DNA from: a virus | Direction: 5' to 3' (one strand) | Length of the DNA: 63,998 nt | IMG/VR virus record: IMGVR_UViG_3300033134_000083 | Location: 1 to 63,998 of that record | Shown here: positions 23,597-31,585 of the stretch, piece after piece | Layout: each line of letters starts with the position of its first letter | How positions within the stretch are numbered: position 1 is the stretch's first letter | Translations under genes and position numbers: made by a program | The notes under the pieces: generated by a model | Told to the model about the DNA's origin: nothing | What the model saw: only the letters and a program-made list of their open reading frames with translations | Databases searched by the model: none

Positions 23597-24232
23597 TTGC
23601 CCAGTTCAATCATTAACCCGCAAATCAACGAAACTCTCGCCCCGTACCAATTTGACGCTGCGGTAACCATTTCCGGTGCGAACGTCAACGGCGGCACGTC
23701 TGCCCTGTCCCCAGCCCTGTACGCTTTGAAGGGCTGGTCGTTCCCGCTGATCCTTGCCGGTGGCACCACCGCGGCTATCACCACTGGCTCGGTGTACTTG
23801 TCGCAGATTACGCTGCCGATTAACACCACCTTTGGTAGCGTGTACTTCTACAATCTGGGCACGGGGTCGTCCACGACAGCGTTCGCTGGGGTGTACTACG
23901 TAAACACGTCGTCCACCGCTACTCTAGTGGCTTCCACGAACAGTTTCACTACGCTCAGTTCGGCGGCGGCCTGGCGCACTGCTGCGCTTACTGCCCAATT
24001 CACGACCACCGCCACGGGCACCTATTACGCAGCGCTGCTGTGCACGGGCGGTACTGGTCCCACCATGCTTACTGCTGCCGCTAACCCGACCGCTACTGCG
24101 CTGGAAGGGCCCATCGCTACGGCGGGTTCTTACCCATTCGCCATCAACGGCACTGGTGCTTCCGCGCTGTCCACCCAGCTGACTTTGTCCAGCAACACTG
24201 GGGCTATTCCTCTGTGGATGGGGCTCGCCTAA
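23597..24232 (+). CDS. Beta-rich virion protein (possible head fibre), 211 aa
   Basis: TTG start at 23597, three nt after GGGAGG. The repetitive Thr/Ala/Gly sequence contains VYLSQITLPINTTFGSVYFY and GTYYAALLCTGGTGPTML, typical of phage head-fibre or decoration proteins made of stacked beta-sandwiches. It ends the capsid module before a 17-bp hairpin. Confidence 0.6.
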   Translation: MPSSIINPQINETLAPYQFDAAVTISGANVNGGTSALSPALYALKGWSFPLILAGGTTAAITTGSVYLSQITLPINTTFGSVYFYNLGTGSSTTAFAGVYYVNTSSTATLVASTNSFTTLSSAAAWRTAALTAQFTTTATGTYYAALLCTGGTGPTMLTAAANPTATALEGPIATAGSYPFAINGTGASALSTQLTLSSNTGAIPLWMGLA

Positions 24233-24236
24233 GCGG

Positions 24237-24279
24237 CCGTGCCCCGCACCTTTAGGGGAAACAAAGGTGCGGGGCACGG
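24237..24279 (+). terminator. 17-bp perfect hairpin
   Basis: CCGTGCCCCGCACCTTT (24237-24253) pairs perfectly with 24263-24279 around a 9-nt loop, directly after the head-fibre-like gene. It separates the capsid module from the sugar cassette. Confidence 0.7.
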
Positions 24280-24298
24280 TTTCCAAATTTAAGGGAGG

Positions 24299-25492
24299 AT
24301 AAGGAAAATTCGTATTCTCTGGTCGTCTAATGCGCCCTTCGCAGCGACGGGGTATGGAACCCAAACTGCTACCTGGCTACCGAGGATTAAATCGCTTGGC
24401 CATGAAGTAATAGCTGTTGCTCCGCCGTCATTTGCTGGGTCGCCGTTGAACTGGAACGGTATAACGGTTCTTCCTGGGTGGCGGGACGGAATCGGTAACG
24501 ACATTCTGCTAGACCATTACCGTCGCAGCGAAGCCGACGTGCTCATCACGTTGTGCGACGCGTACATGCTGGCACCCGAGATGCTCAGCGAAATGAACGT
24601 AGCCCACTGGCTGCCAGTTGATTGCTACCCTATGAACTTCCGCGACCAGGCCAGCATGAACCAGACCGGTGCGTTGCCGATAGCTATGAGTCAGTTCGGC
24701 CGGGACCAGCTAAAATCAGCCGGGTTTAGTCCGCGTTACATTCCGCACGCTATCGACATTACAACATTCTCACCACCCGCTAACCATAAGAAGCAGCGGG
24801 AAAGCATCGGACTGAGCGACAACACGTTTGTCGTTGGCTTGAACGCTTACAACAAAGACGTAATGCGAAAAGCGTTTGGGGAGCAGATGCTGGCGTTTGC
24901 GGCGTTCCGCAAACGCCACCCTGACTCAATGCTGCTGGTTCACTCCGCTGTGGCTGAACCTACTGCCGTGGACTTGCAAGCCCTAGCTCATGCCTGCGGG
25001 ATAGAAAAAGCTATCCTATTCCCCGACCAGTACAGCTATGCAGTTGGCACGATGACTGCTGAGAACATGGCTTCCTGGTATGGAGCGCTGGACGTTCTCA
25101 CTAACTGCTCCTACGGCGAGGGTTTCGGTCTGCCCATCCTCGAAGCCCAAGCTACCGGCACCCCGGTTGTCGTCACTGACGCTTCGTCCATGACGGAGCT
25201 GTGCGGTAGTGGATGGCTAGTTCCCGGTGATAAATTCTGGGTTCCGGCTCACCGGGGCTGGTGGATGCGACCGGACGTGTCATCCATGACTGCTGCGTAT
25301 GAGTCCGCATGGCAAGCACGCGAAAACGGTACCATGCCCGCGTTGCGGGAAAAGGCCCGCCAGTTCGCCCTCAAATACGACGCCGACGTAGTACTCAAGG
25401 AATGCTTCGCTCCGGTACTGGACGAAATCCAGGGAAACCTTCCAGTCAAAGAAGGTGTCAGCAGTGGCATTCTCCCTGAAACGGTACCATGA
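24299..25492 (+). CDS. GT-B (GT4-like) glycosyltransferase with noncanonical start
   Basis: About 397 aa. The conserved N-terminus (KIRILWSSNAPFAATGYGTQ) lies before the first ordinary start (TTG at 24446). The only possible starts are ATA at 24299, AGG at 24302 (three nt after GGAGG) or ATT at 24308. The C-terminal half has SYGEGFGLPILEAQATGTPVV, the E-x7-E-type nucleotide-sugar site of GT4 enzymes. It probably transfers a sugar to a virion protein or starts a glycan. First gene of a five-gene cassette. Confidence 0.8.
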   Translation: MRKIRILWSSNAPFAATGYGTQTATWLPRIKSLGHEVIAVAPPSFAGSPLNWNGITVLPGWRDGIGNDILLDHYRRSEADVLITLCDAYMLAPEMLSEMNVAHWLPVDCYPMNFRDQASMNQTGALPIAMSQFGRDQLKSAGFSPRYIPHAIDITTFSPPANHKKQRESIGLSDNTFVVGLNAYNKDVMRKAFGEQMLAFAAFRKRHPDSMLLVHSAVAEPTAVDLQALAHACGIEKAILFPDQYSYAVGTMTAENMASWYGALDVLTNCSYGEGFGLPILEAQATGTPVVVTDASSMTELCGSGWLVPGDKFWVPAHRGWWMRPDVSSMTAAYESAWQARENGTMPALREKARQFALKYDADVVLKECFAPVLDEIQGNLPVKEGVSSGILPETVP

Positions 25493-26132
25493 CTTTTACA
25501 ATACCCTCGGCTTTAACCAGTCAAGTGCGTTTATCCAATGGACTATCAAGGAACACGAAGCAGCTATCCTAAGCGAAAACTGCGTCGGTGCTAAATCAGT
25601 AGTCTCAGTGGGAACGTTCGGCGGTCTTTCGGTAGCAATAATCCTGGATGCTATGGCAGACGATGGGATACATTACGGCATCGACCCGTTTTTCCCCAAG
25701 TATTGCGCGCAGGACAATTACCGAGATGTATACGACGCTACTGTCGCTCACTTTCGCCGCCCCGGTCAGCAGACCGTAACCTTTCCTGGGTTTGCTTCCA
25801 TCCCCGGCGAGGAGCTATCCCAAAACGCCAGTGACGGGGAGCCTCCCATTGAGTGGCATCAGCTAAAGCGCGTACCACCCGGCGTGGACGTGTGTTTCAT
25901 CGACGGTGACCATCACGACCCAGTGCCCCTGAATGACTTCCAGGAAGTGTGGCCACTAATTAAGCCCGGAGGCCGCGTCCTCCACCACGACATTTCCAAC
26001 TCGACGTGGGGACCACACGCTGTTTCGCTGCTGAACTACATAAGGGAACTACCGGACGCAGACCTCTGGACTGATACGTCAGGTGAAGACGGAATCGCTG
26101 TAGTAACCAAAAAGGACGTGACCGCTACTTGA
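25455..26132 (+). CDS. Class I SAM-dependent methyltransferase-like protein
   Basis: 225 aa. AKSVVSVGTFGGLSVAIILD is a motif I-like glycine-rich strand-loop; GIDPFFP and VCFIDGDHHD match the acidic motifs of Methyltransf_24/O-methyltransferase proteins. It likely methylates a sugar or nucleotide-sugar in this cassette. The start overlaps the glycosyltransferase by 38 nt, so a later GTG at 25464 is possible. Confidence 0.7.
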   Translation: MSAVAFSLKRYHDFYNTLGFNQSSAFIQWTIKEHEAAILSENCVGAKSVVSVGTFGGLSVAIILDAMADDGIHYGIDPFFPKYCAQDNYRDVYDATVAHFRRPGQQTVTFPGFASIPGEELSQNASDGEPPIEWHQLKRVPPGVDVCFIDGDHHDPVPLNDFQEVWPLIKPGGRVLHHDISNSTWGPHAVSLLNYIRELPDADLWTDTSGEDGIAVVTKKDVTAT

Positions 26133-26821
26133 GCGTTGCCATTGTCAGCACCATCTACGACAACTATGACGCACCGTACATTCCACCCGAGCAAGACATC
26201 GAGTGCGAATGGGTCATGGTCACCGACCGGCCTCGTAGCTGCGCACCGTGGCGAGTGGTAACCGAACCAAGGCCGCATCTGCCTCCCCGGCTGGCGGGTA
26301 AAGTGCCCAAGACGCATTCCCGGCATTACACCGATGCTGACGTGGTTATCTGGACTGACGCTAACGTGGAAGTCACAGCTCCAGATTTCGCGTCATGGTG
26401 CGTAGCTCAACTCGGTGACAACCCGCTGAAAGCGTACGTTGACCCAGGTCGCGCTACTGTCCACGAAGAAGCTGCAGCTTCAGCAGTGTCGCCACGTTTC
26501 CACGGCCAGCCGTGCGTCGACCAAGCCGACTTTTATGTGAAGAACGGTTTTCCACCCGACTTTGGCACGTGGTGGACTGGGCTAGTGATTTACGGGCCCA
26601 ACTGCCCGTATTTCGGCGACGAATGGCTGAGTGAAATCACCCGCTGGTCGCTGCAAGACCAGATAGCTATCGGCTACATGTTTTGGCAGTACGGCATAGA
26701 CCCCAAACTAGTGTCTATCAAACCGGACTGGACCCGTCCCGACAACGGTTACGGAGGCTGGCACGGCCGAGACGGCGTGCACGACAAGTTCCGCATGCAT
26801 AACCACCGGCATGACCTATGA
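26129..26821 (+). CDS. Glycosyltransferase-like (DUF616/TOD1-type) protein
   Basis: 230 aa, TTG start overlapping the previous TGA. The opening SVAIVSTIYDNYD, a CEWVMVTDRP-type second strand and VVIWTDANVEV with an acidic pair resemble the DUF616/TOD1 glycosyltransferase-like family; the end contains KFRMHNHRH. Substrate unknown. Confidence 0.6.
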   Translation: MSVAIVSTIYDNYDAPYIPPEQDIECEWVMVTDRPRSCAPWRVVTEPRPHLPPRLAGKVPKTHSRHYTDADVVIWTDANVEVTAPDFASWCVAQLGDNPLKAYVDPGRATVHEEAAASAVSPRFHGQPCVDQADFYVKNGFPPDFGTWWTGLVIYGPNCPYFGDEWLSEITRWSLQDQIAIGYMFWQYGIDPKLVSIKPDWTRPDNGYGGWHGRDGVHDKFRMHNHRHDL

Positions 26822-27705
26822 AAGCACTCGTCACTGGCGACAAGGGTTTCATCGGCAGCCACGTTGCCAGTGAACTAAAATCCCGTGGCTACGAAGTGCA
26901 CGGCTACGACCTAGTTGACGACCGGGATGTGCGTAACCTACGTGGCGGCAGCCGCTACGACCTGATTATTCACTGCGCTGCCGTAGTCGGCGGACGACGG
27001 GTCATGGACTGGACCCCGCTGGAGCACGCAGTCAACCTGGCCATTGACGCGGCGTTGTTCCAGTACGCCCACCGTATTCGCGCTGGCCGCGTGGTGTACT
27101 TCTCTAGTTCCTGCGCATACCCCGCCATCTTGGGGGCTATCAACGGCCGGAAACTAGCCGAAGGCGACATCAACCTGGCTCAGCCACGGTGGCCGGACCA
27201 GCTTTACGGCTGGACCAAACTCACCGGGGAGCTACTCGCCCAAACAGCACGCGAAGCTGGCGTGCCTGTAAGCGTGGTACGGCCGTTCTCGGTGTACGGC
27301 CCACGTATGCGTGAAGGCTTCGCTGTCCGAGGCTTCCTGGAGCAGGTACAGCGCCGTAAAGACCCCGTCTCAGTTTGGGGTAACGCCGACCAGGTTAGGG
27401 ACTACATCCACGTAGCCGATGTAGCTAAGGCTGTAGCCACAGTAGCCGAGCAGCACATCGACGGCCCGGTCAATTTGGGCACTGGCGTTGGCACATCCCT
27501 AGCCGAACTAGTAGCCATGATGAGTGAAGCAGCAGGCTACGCTCCGACTGTGGAAGTGAACCGTGACATGCCCGCTGGTTACCCGTACCTCGTTGCGGAC
27601 GCCAAACTGCTGCACACGTTCTGCCCGCCGAGAATGGCGCTGGAAACCTACCTAGCTGAGGTGCTGGATGCTCGTCATGGTGCCGTCCAGGGAACGTCCC
27701 CGTAA
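26818..27705 (+). CDS. NAD-dependent nucleotide-sugar epimerase/dehydratase (extended SDR)
   Basis: 295 aa. TGDKGFIGSH is the Rossmann glycine motif, FSSSCAYP holds the catalytic Ser, and LYGWTKLTGE holds the YxxxK pair. RPFSVYGPRMREG and VRDYIHVADVAKA are typical of GDP-fucose synthase or UDP-hexose epimerase relatives. It should make the activated sugar used by the neighbouring transferases. Confidence 0.85.
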   Translation: MKALVTGDKGFIGSHVASELKSRGYEVHGYDLVDDRDVRNLRGGSRYDLIIHCAAVVGGRRVMDWTPLEHAVNLAIDAALFQYAHRIRAGRVVYFSSSCAYPAILGAINGRKLAEGDINLAQPRWPDQLYGWTKLTGELLAQTAREAGVPVSVVRPFSVYGPRMREGFAVRGFLEQVQRRKDPVSVWGNADQVRDYIHVADVAKAVATVAEQHIDGPVNLGTGVGTSLAELVAMMSEAAGYAPTVEVNRDMPAGYPYLVADAKLLHTFCPPRMALETYLAEVLDARHGAVQGTSP

Positions 27706-28330
27706 CGTAGCCCGGTTCGCTCAGGCAGCCCAGCAAACCGCTACCACGGCTGACGTTGTGTTCATCTTTGATGAAGACGACCCGCTCCTAGCCGAATCCA
27801 TCAAAGCAGCAGGACCGTGGCGTTACGTCACCCAGCCACGCATGATTACCGTGCCTAAGGTTAACCACTTTGCTATGGCTAACTTGGACTACCCAGTGCT
27901 CATGTTCGCTGGCGACGACTGCATACCCCAAACCAAAAGCTGGGATGAACAACTAGCCGACGCTGCCGCAACTGGTTACGCCTACCCCAACGGACTAGGC
28001 CGCACCGACATACCAGAACACGTAGCTATCCGCAGTGACATAGTCGAAGCCTTGGGCTGGTTCATGCTGCCTGTTTTGTCCCACTACTACACGGACAACG
28101 CCTGGGCTGACCTAGGCAACGGCGCCAAATGCATTACGTACCTGTCTGACGTGGTTTTGGAGCACCGTAACCCGCTGTACCGCAAAGGCCCCAAAGACCA
28201 CGTCCTCAGGATGGCTGAACTACGCGGCGACGCCGACCGAGCTGCATACCAGCAATGGCACGACGACGGCTTTGCTGATGATTTGAAAACAGTGCAGCAG
28301 GTTACTGCCGGATCAAAACTTCAAGGATAG
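27668..28330 (+). CDS. GT-A-type glycosyltransferase-like protein
   Basis: 220 aa. The start (MLVMVPSRERPRNVARFAQA), FIFDEDDPLL and MFAGDDCIP give two acidic motifs in the layout of GT2/GT-A enzymes, where DxD binds the metal-sugar nucleotide. It overlaps the epimerase end by 38 nt and closes the cassette. Confidence 0.7.
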   Translation: MLVMVPSRERPRNVARFAQAAQQTATTADVVFIFDEDDPLLAESIKAAGPWRYVTQPRMITVPKVNHFAMANLDYPVLMFAGDDCIPQTKSWDEQLADAAATGYAYPNGLGRTDIPEHVAIRSDIVEALGWFMLPVLSHYYTDNAWADLGNGAKCITYLSDVVLEHRNPLYRKGPKDHVLRMAELRGDADRAAYQQWHDDGFADDLKTVQQVTAGSKLQG

Positions 28331-28335
28331 CCCCC

Positions 28336-28605
28336 ATGCCCCGCATTTCGCTCCCTCCCGGCTGTTACGGAGCCAAACTCCCTACCCGTGAAGTAAACGA
28401 CAAACCCGGTGGTCACATCACCGTGACCGACCAGGAAGCACGCTGGATAGCTAACAGTAGTAATGGCCAGCTAGGCATCCTTTCCGCCACTCAAGCGCTT
28501 AGCTTCGGCACAAAGAAGAGCCGGTTGTGCCCTAGCTGTGCTCGGTTGTGGAATGCGTGGTCGGCTGAGTGCCCTCGTTGTGGGGCTGAGACTCAGGAAG
28601 CATAA
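28336..28605 (+). CDS. Zinc-ribbon protein, 89 aa
   Basis: The C-terminal CPSC...CPRC pair forms a zinc ribbon; the N-terminus (LPPGCYGAKLP, GGHITVTDQEARWIANS) resembles short phage head-to-tail region proteins. Its 3' end overlaps the antisense DUF397 gene by 74 nt. Confidence 0.55.
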   Translation: MPRISLPPGCYGAKLPTREVNDKPGGHITVTDQEARWIANSSNGQLGILSATQALSFGTKKSRLCPSCARLWNAWSAECPRCGAETQEA

Positions 28606-28726
28606 GCACTTCAACGCAATTGCCGTTTTCAGCGCTAAACGACGGCTTCTTCCATTCAGCTGGCGGTAGCACCTCAACGCAATTGCCGTTGAGGTTGCTC
28701 AAGGAAGATTTTCTCCAACTATTCAC
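28532..28726 (-). CDS. DUF397-type protein with two tandem half-repeats, 64 aa
   Basis: GTG start at 28726. Two copies of the DUF397 signature are present: WRKSSLSNLNGNCVEVL and WKKPSFSAENGNCVEVL, about 21 residues apart. DUF397 proteins are abundant in Streptomyces and relatives, usually beside Xre-type regulators or in development and abortive-infection-like loci. Here the gene is alone, on the minus strand, inside the plus-strand virion operon. A TATAGT box (28739-28734) eight nt upstream suggests leaderless transcription. The last 22 residues overlap the plus-strand gene and may not be functional. Confidence 0.7.
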   Translation of the reverse strand: MNSWRKSSLSNLNGNCVEVLPPAEWKKPSFSAENGNCVEVLMLPESQPHNEGTQPTTHSTTEHS

Positions 28727-28733
28727 ATTAGCA

Positions 28734-28741
28734 ACTATACC
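28734..28741. promoter_or_regulatory. Shared ACTATACC / GGTATAGT box
   Basis: On the plus strand it is the late-box sequence 19 nt before the 28760 ATG. On the minus strand it gives TATAGT, a good -10 box for the DUF397 gene. It may serve both directions. Confidence 0.4.
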
Positions 28742-28759
28742 ACAAAAGGAAACCCCTGC

Positions 28760-29410
28760 ATGGCTGTTTATGCCCGCAGCGACGTAGCTTCCGTCGCTAT
28801 CCCTGTCAGCGACGGAGGTTGTGGTGACATCCACTTCCGACCCGTCGTCCAGGGCGCACCCGCTAAAGTATGGAAGCTAACTTGTGGCCCCTGCGAAACC
28901 TACCTCAAAAGGGACATCACTGCGTCCACTATCGAGTGGACTGACAAAGAACACGTCAAACACATTTACAACACGTCCACTTGGGGTGACGACCCCACCC
29001 GCATTCCGCTCACTCCCGACGAGGAACGCGTGTCGAACTCGATGGAGAAGCAAGGCAAGGCGGCCATGGCGTCCGTCTTCGAAGGAATGGCTAAAGGCTT
29101 TATCACCGAACAGCAGCGCGCCACAGCCGCCGACACGGAAGCCTCCATCTACGCTCAAGCGCAAACGCAGGCTGCGAAAGAAATCGAAGACCTAAAAGCC
29201 CAGATTGCTGCTCTCCAAGAAGCCTTCGGTACTAGTCAGCCGCTACGACGCGAGAAGAAAGGGACCATCGTTCCCGAGAGCCCGAACCTTCCCACCGGCC
29301 TAAAGGGCATCTGCCCAGAATGCGGTGGGCCACTCCGTAAACCGGGTCAGCGTGGCGCCACTCCGAAAGTGTGTACTAGCTGCAGAGCTAAAGCAAAGGT
29401 GTTAGCTTAG
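28760..29410 (+). CDS. Virion-region protein with C-terminal zinc ribbon, 216 aa
   Basis: An N-terminal CxxC-bearing beta domain (GGCGDIHFRP, KLTCGPCETYLKRD), a central helical stretch (residues 90-150) and a C-terminal CPECG...CTSC ribbon. Similar proteins occur between capsid and connector genes in actinophages; the role is unknown. Confidence 0.6.
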   Translation: MAVYARSDVASVAIPVSDGGCGDIHFRPVVQGAPAKVWKLTCGPCETYLKRDITASTIEWTDKEHVKHIYNTSTWGDDPTRIPLTPDEERVSNSMEKQGKAAMASVFEGMAKGFITEQQRATAADTEASIYAQAQTQAAKEIEDLKAQIAALQEAFGTSQPLRREKKGTIVPESPNLPTGLKGICPECGGPLRKPGQRGATPKVCTSCRAKAKVLA

Positions 29411-29441
29411 GTTGTCGTGGCGGCGGCGGGGCGCACCCAGT

Positions 29442-29609
29442 ATGCACGGAAGCGAGTGCCAGCGTTGTGGCACGAGTGGGCGCGGGCGTACTGGACGGCG
29501 CTCTGCCATCGCCACCTGCCGTAGCTGCGGAAAGCAAATCTGCGAGAAGCATGCCACGTGGGATGGCGAAAATTATTTGTGCACATTCTGCAAAAGAAAC
29601 GGCCTTTAA
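29442..29609 (+). CDS. Small treble-clef zinc protein, 55 aa
   Basis: From the ATG at 29442: CQRCGTSGRG, CRSCGKQICEKH and CTFCKR give eight ligands, enough for two metal sites in a cross-brace arrangement. It directly follows the previous zinc-ribbon gene. Confidence 0.55.
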   Translation: MHGSECQRCGTSGRGRTGRRSAIATCRSCGKQICEKHATWDGENYLCTFCKRNGL

Positions 29610-29910
29610 CCGTATCTTCTCTGGCTACCGTCGGGACTGTGGCCCGCTTCTTGTCTGGCTTTCGTTTTCACCGTGAGCCTGCCTGGCGTTCGATAGGCTC
29701 TGGAAACTGCAAGCTTGATGGCTTTCGCAACATCTCTGGCTTTCGCACCCTTTCTGGGATGCTGCAACGACGATGGCTACCGTTCCACCCCTGAGCCGCC
29801 GGTTCGCTGGCTATCGCATCACCTTTGGGCGGTTACTTACCTTAGCTATCGCGCGAGCGCTGGCTAAGGACCGCGCTGTATCTGGCTATGGTTGCAATCA
29901 TGGGTTACAT
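29610..29910 (+). repeat. Gene-free spacer with degenerate TGGCTWTCGC repeats
   Basis: About 300 nt with no convincing gene. Copies of (C/A)TGGCT(T/A)TCG or close variants start near 29621, 29658, 29680, 29720, 29736, 29773, 29809 and 29884, with irregular spacing of 16-75 nt. The same core recurs at 32100-32360. The purpose is unknown: RNA structure or a protein-binding array are possibilities. Confidence 0.5.
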
Positions 29911-29917
29911 TTTTTAA

Positions 29918-29924
29918 CTATACC
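29918..29924 (+). promoter_or_regulatory. Possible late promoter box (TTAACTATACC)
   Basis: CTATACC after a T-rich run, 17 nt before the TTG of the connector gene and 8 nt before its GGAGG. Confidence 0.35.
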
Positions 29925-29940
29925 CCTAGGACGGAGGTCC

Positions 29941-30873
29941 TTGGCCGTATATGGACCGGGCACTCCGTATCTGACCCCTCAGCTGCTGACGAATGCGCCG
30001 ACTGGAATAACGTGGAAATCAATTCCGAATCCACGGGCTACACCACCTGAGCAATATGCTGAGCAAATCAATATATGTGCCCGTGCTACCAGCATAGTTG
30101 ACACCGCGTGTAACCAAGTAATACGTGCCACCATTGACACGGAAACTCATTACGGCCCTGACTATTACGTCACTATCAATAGCCAGACTGGCGTTGGTCG
30201 CATCGAGTTGCAACGCTGGCCCATTGTTCAAGTACTTGGTGGGCAGTGGAACAGCGCTGCTACGTTCCCACCGGACTGGCAGCCCATCGCTGAGAACCAG
30301 TTCGCTATCGAACGTCCCATCATCGGTCTCTACGGCACGTCAGCACCGTCTGACGCTGGCGAAGGCGGCCAGGCTGTCCTGGTAGCACCCGGCTACCTAA
30401 CGTGGGCTTACGGACGCCGTGGTATACAGATCCAAGTTCAGTACGTCAACGGCTGGCCGCACACATCGCTGACGGTAGCTGCGACGGCTGGTAGTTCCGT
30501 AGTTCAAGTAGATGACTGCACCGGCTGGGCTCCCGTTACGTCCGGCGGCCAGGGCGCAACGGGAGTCCTTAAAGACTCATCCGACCAAGAACCCGTCACG
30601 GTAACAGCAGCCAGCACTACGGCCGGTCCCGGAACTTTGACGCTAGCGTCGCCGCTAGAGTTCGGTCACGGCGCTGGGGTACTGCTCACCACCATTCCAG
30701 AACAGCTTCAGCAAGCCACTATCCTGTTCGCTGCTGCTCAAGCACTTGTCCGGGGTGCGACCGCCACCACCATTCAAACCATTAGCGGCACCGGTCAGGC
30801 TACAGCCGCAGGAGCGGACGAGCTAAACCAGCAAGCCAGGGCTCTTTGCGTGCCATACAAGAGAGTTTGGTGA
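29941..30873 (+). CDS. Head-to-tail connector (adaptor-like) protein
   Basis: 310 aa from the TTG at 29941, three nt after GGAGG; upstream codons are non-coding spacer. It begins MAVYGPGTPYLTPQLLTNAP and has an N-terminal helical part (QYAEQINICARATSIVDTAC), a beta-rich middle and a helical end (LQQATILFAAAQALVRGATA), the layout of HK97 gp6-like adaptors. Confidence 0.65.
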   Translation: MAVYGPGTPYLTPQLLTNAPTGITWKSIPNPRATPPEQYAEQINICARATSIVDTACNQVIRATIDTETHYGPDYYVTINSQTGVGRIELQRWPIVQVLGGQWNSAATFPPDWQPIAENQFAIERPIIGLYGTSAPSDAGEGGQAVLVAPGYLTWAYGRRGIQIQVQYVNGWPHTSLTVAATAGSSVVQVDDCTGWAPVTSGGQGATGVLKDSSDQEPVTVTAASTTAGPGTLTLASPLEFGHGAGVLLTTIPEQLQQATILFAAAQALVRGATATTIQTISGTGQATAAGADELNQQARALCVPYKRVW

Positions 30874-30937
30874 GCGTGCTATGAAACGGAAGTCAGCGGA
30901 GTATGCTGGCGGTACGGTCCCAGGAGAGCGGAGCCTG

Positions 30938-30951
30938 ACCGCTAGCGGTTC
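30938..30951. repeat. Short perfect palindrome (ACCGCTAGCGGT)
   Basis: A 12-bp dyad in the 126-nt gap between the connector gene and the HNH gene. It is too short to call a terminator with confidence. Confidence 0.3.
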
Positions 30952-30999
30952 CGAGGGCTATCGGGAGGGGATGCCGTTCGACTCGGCGTCCCGACTGTT

Positions 31000-31548
31000 T
31001 CAGGACTCCTGGGACCCTCGGCGGTACTCCCATAGCCGTCGAACGTTTTCGCTGTTAGTTACCGTTTCCATGTGCGCTGGGTTACAGCAAAGAATGTTTC
31101 GGCACAGATGGTCAATAGTTAGACCCGCTGGAATCGGTCCTACTATTAGTTCGTAAGCAAACCGATGAGCCCCAACTACTTCTTCGCTGGTAATTCCGAA
31201 GCGTCCGTACCCGTCGCTAGTCGTCCCTTCCAGCCACGGCCAGCACTCTTCCGCGTCGCAGCGCTGAACCTTTCCCCAGAAGCGCTCCTCCACCGGAAGC
31301 CCTTGAGGGCGCACCATAAGCAATGGATCACCATTGCGCTTCCAACGGTGATAATGAAGCGAACACCAGCCGCGCGCTAGTCGTACGCCTTCACATCCTT
31401 CTACAATGCAGCTTGTGTCTACTGGATGCCATCGCGATGGCTTAAGGATTGTCGCGTTTCCGTGCTTACGCCATCTTTGGTAGTGAAGCGTACACATATC
31501 CCGGCAGAAGGCAGGCCGCTCGCAGTCAACGATTGAGCAGTTTGTCAC
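31000..31548 (-). CDS. HNH homing endonuclease (free-standing, GTG start)
   Basis: 182 aa on the minus strand between connector and tail-terminator genes. Two N-terminal zinc modules (CSIVDCERPAFC...CTLHYQRW and CIVEGCEG...CSLHYHRW) precede the nuclease: VVGAHRFAYEL, GLTIDHLCRN and CCNPAHMETVTNSENVRR are the H, N-containing and H motifs. Such genes spread into phage operons by cutting intergenic or genic sites. The GTG start lies in the loop of a hairpin (31529-31559), which may restrain its translation. Confidence 0.85.
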   Translation of the reverse strand: MTNCSIVDCERPAFCRDMCTLHYQRWRKHGNATILKPSRWHPVDTSCIVEGCEGVRLARGWCSLHYHRWKRNGDPLLMVRPQGLPVEERFWGKVQRCDAEECWPWLEGTTSDGYGRFGITSEEVVGAHRFAYELIVGPIPAGLTIDHLCRNILCCNPAHMETVTNSENVRRLWEYRRGSQES

Positions 31549-31559
31549 CGCTCAATCGT
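31529..31559 (-). promoter_or_regulatory. Hairpin enclosing the HNH start codon
   Basis: ACGATTGAGC (31529-31538) and GCTCAATCGT (31550-31559) pair perfectly around 11 nt that contain the GTG at 31548-31546. One arm encodes residues C-S-I-V of the protein. Confidence 0.6.
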
Positions 31560-31585
31560 ACATTAAGGAGGGCCGAGCCTCGCCG

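Noticed and set aside
30881-31156. 91-aa plus-strand frame between connector and HNH genes
   Set aside because: Its second half mirrors the HNH gene and the first half has no protein-like pattern; treated as intergenic.
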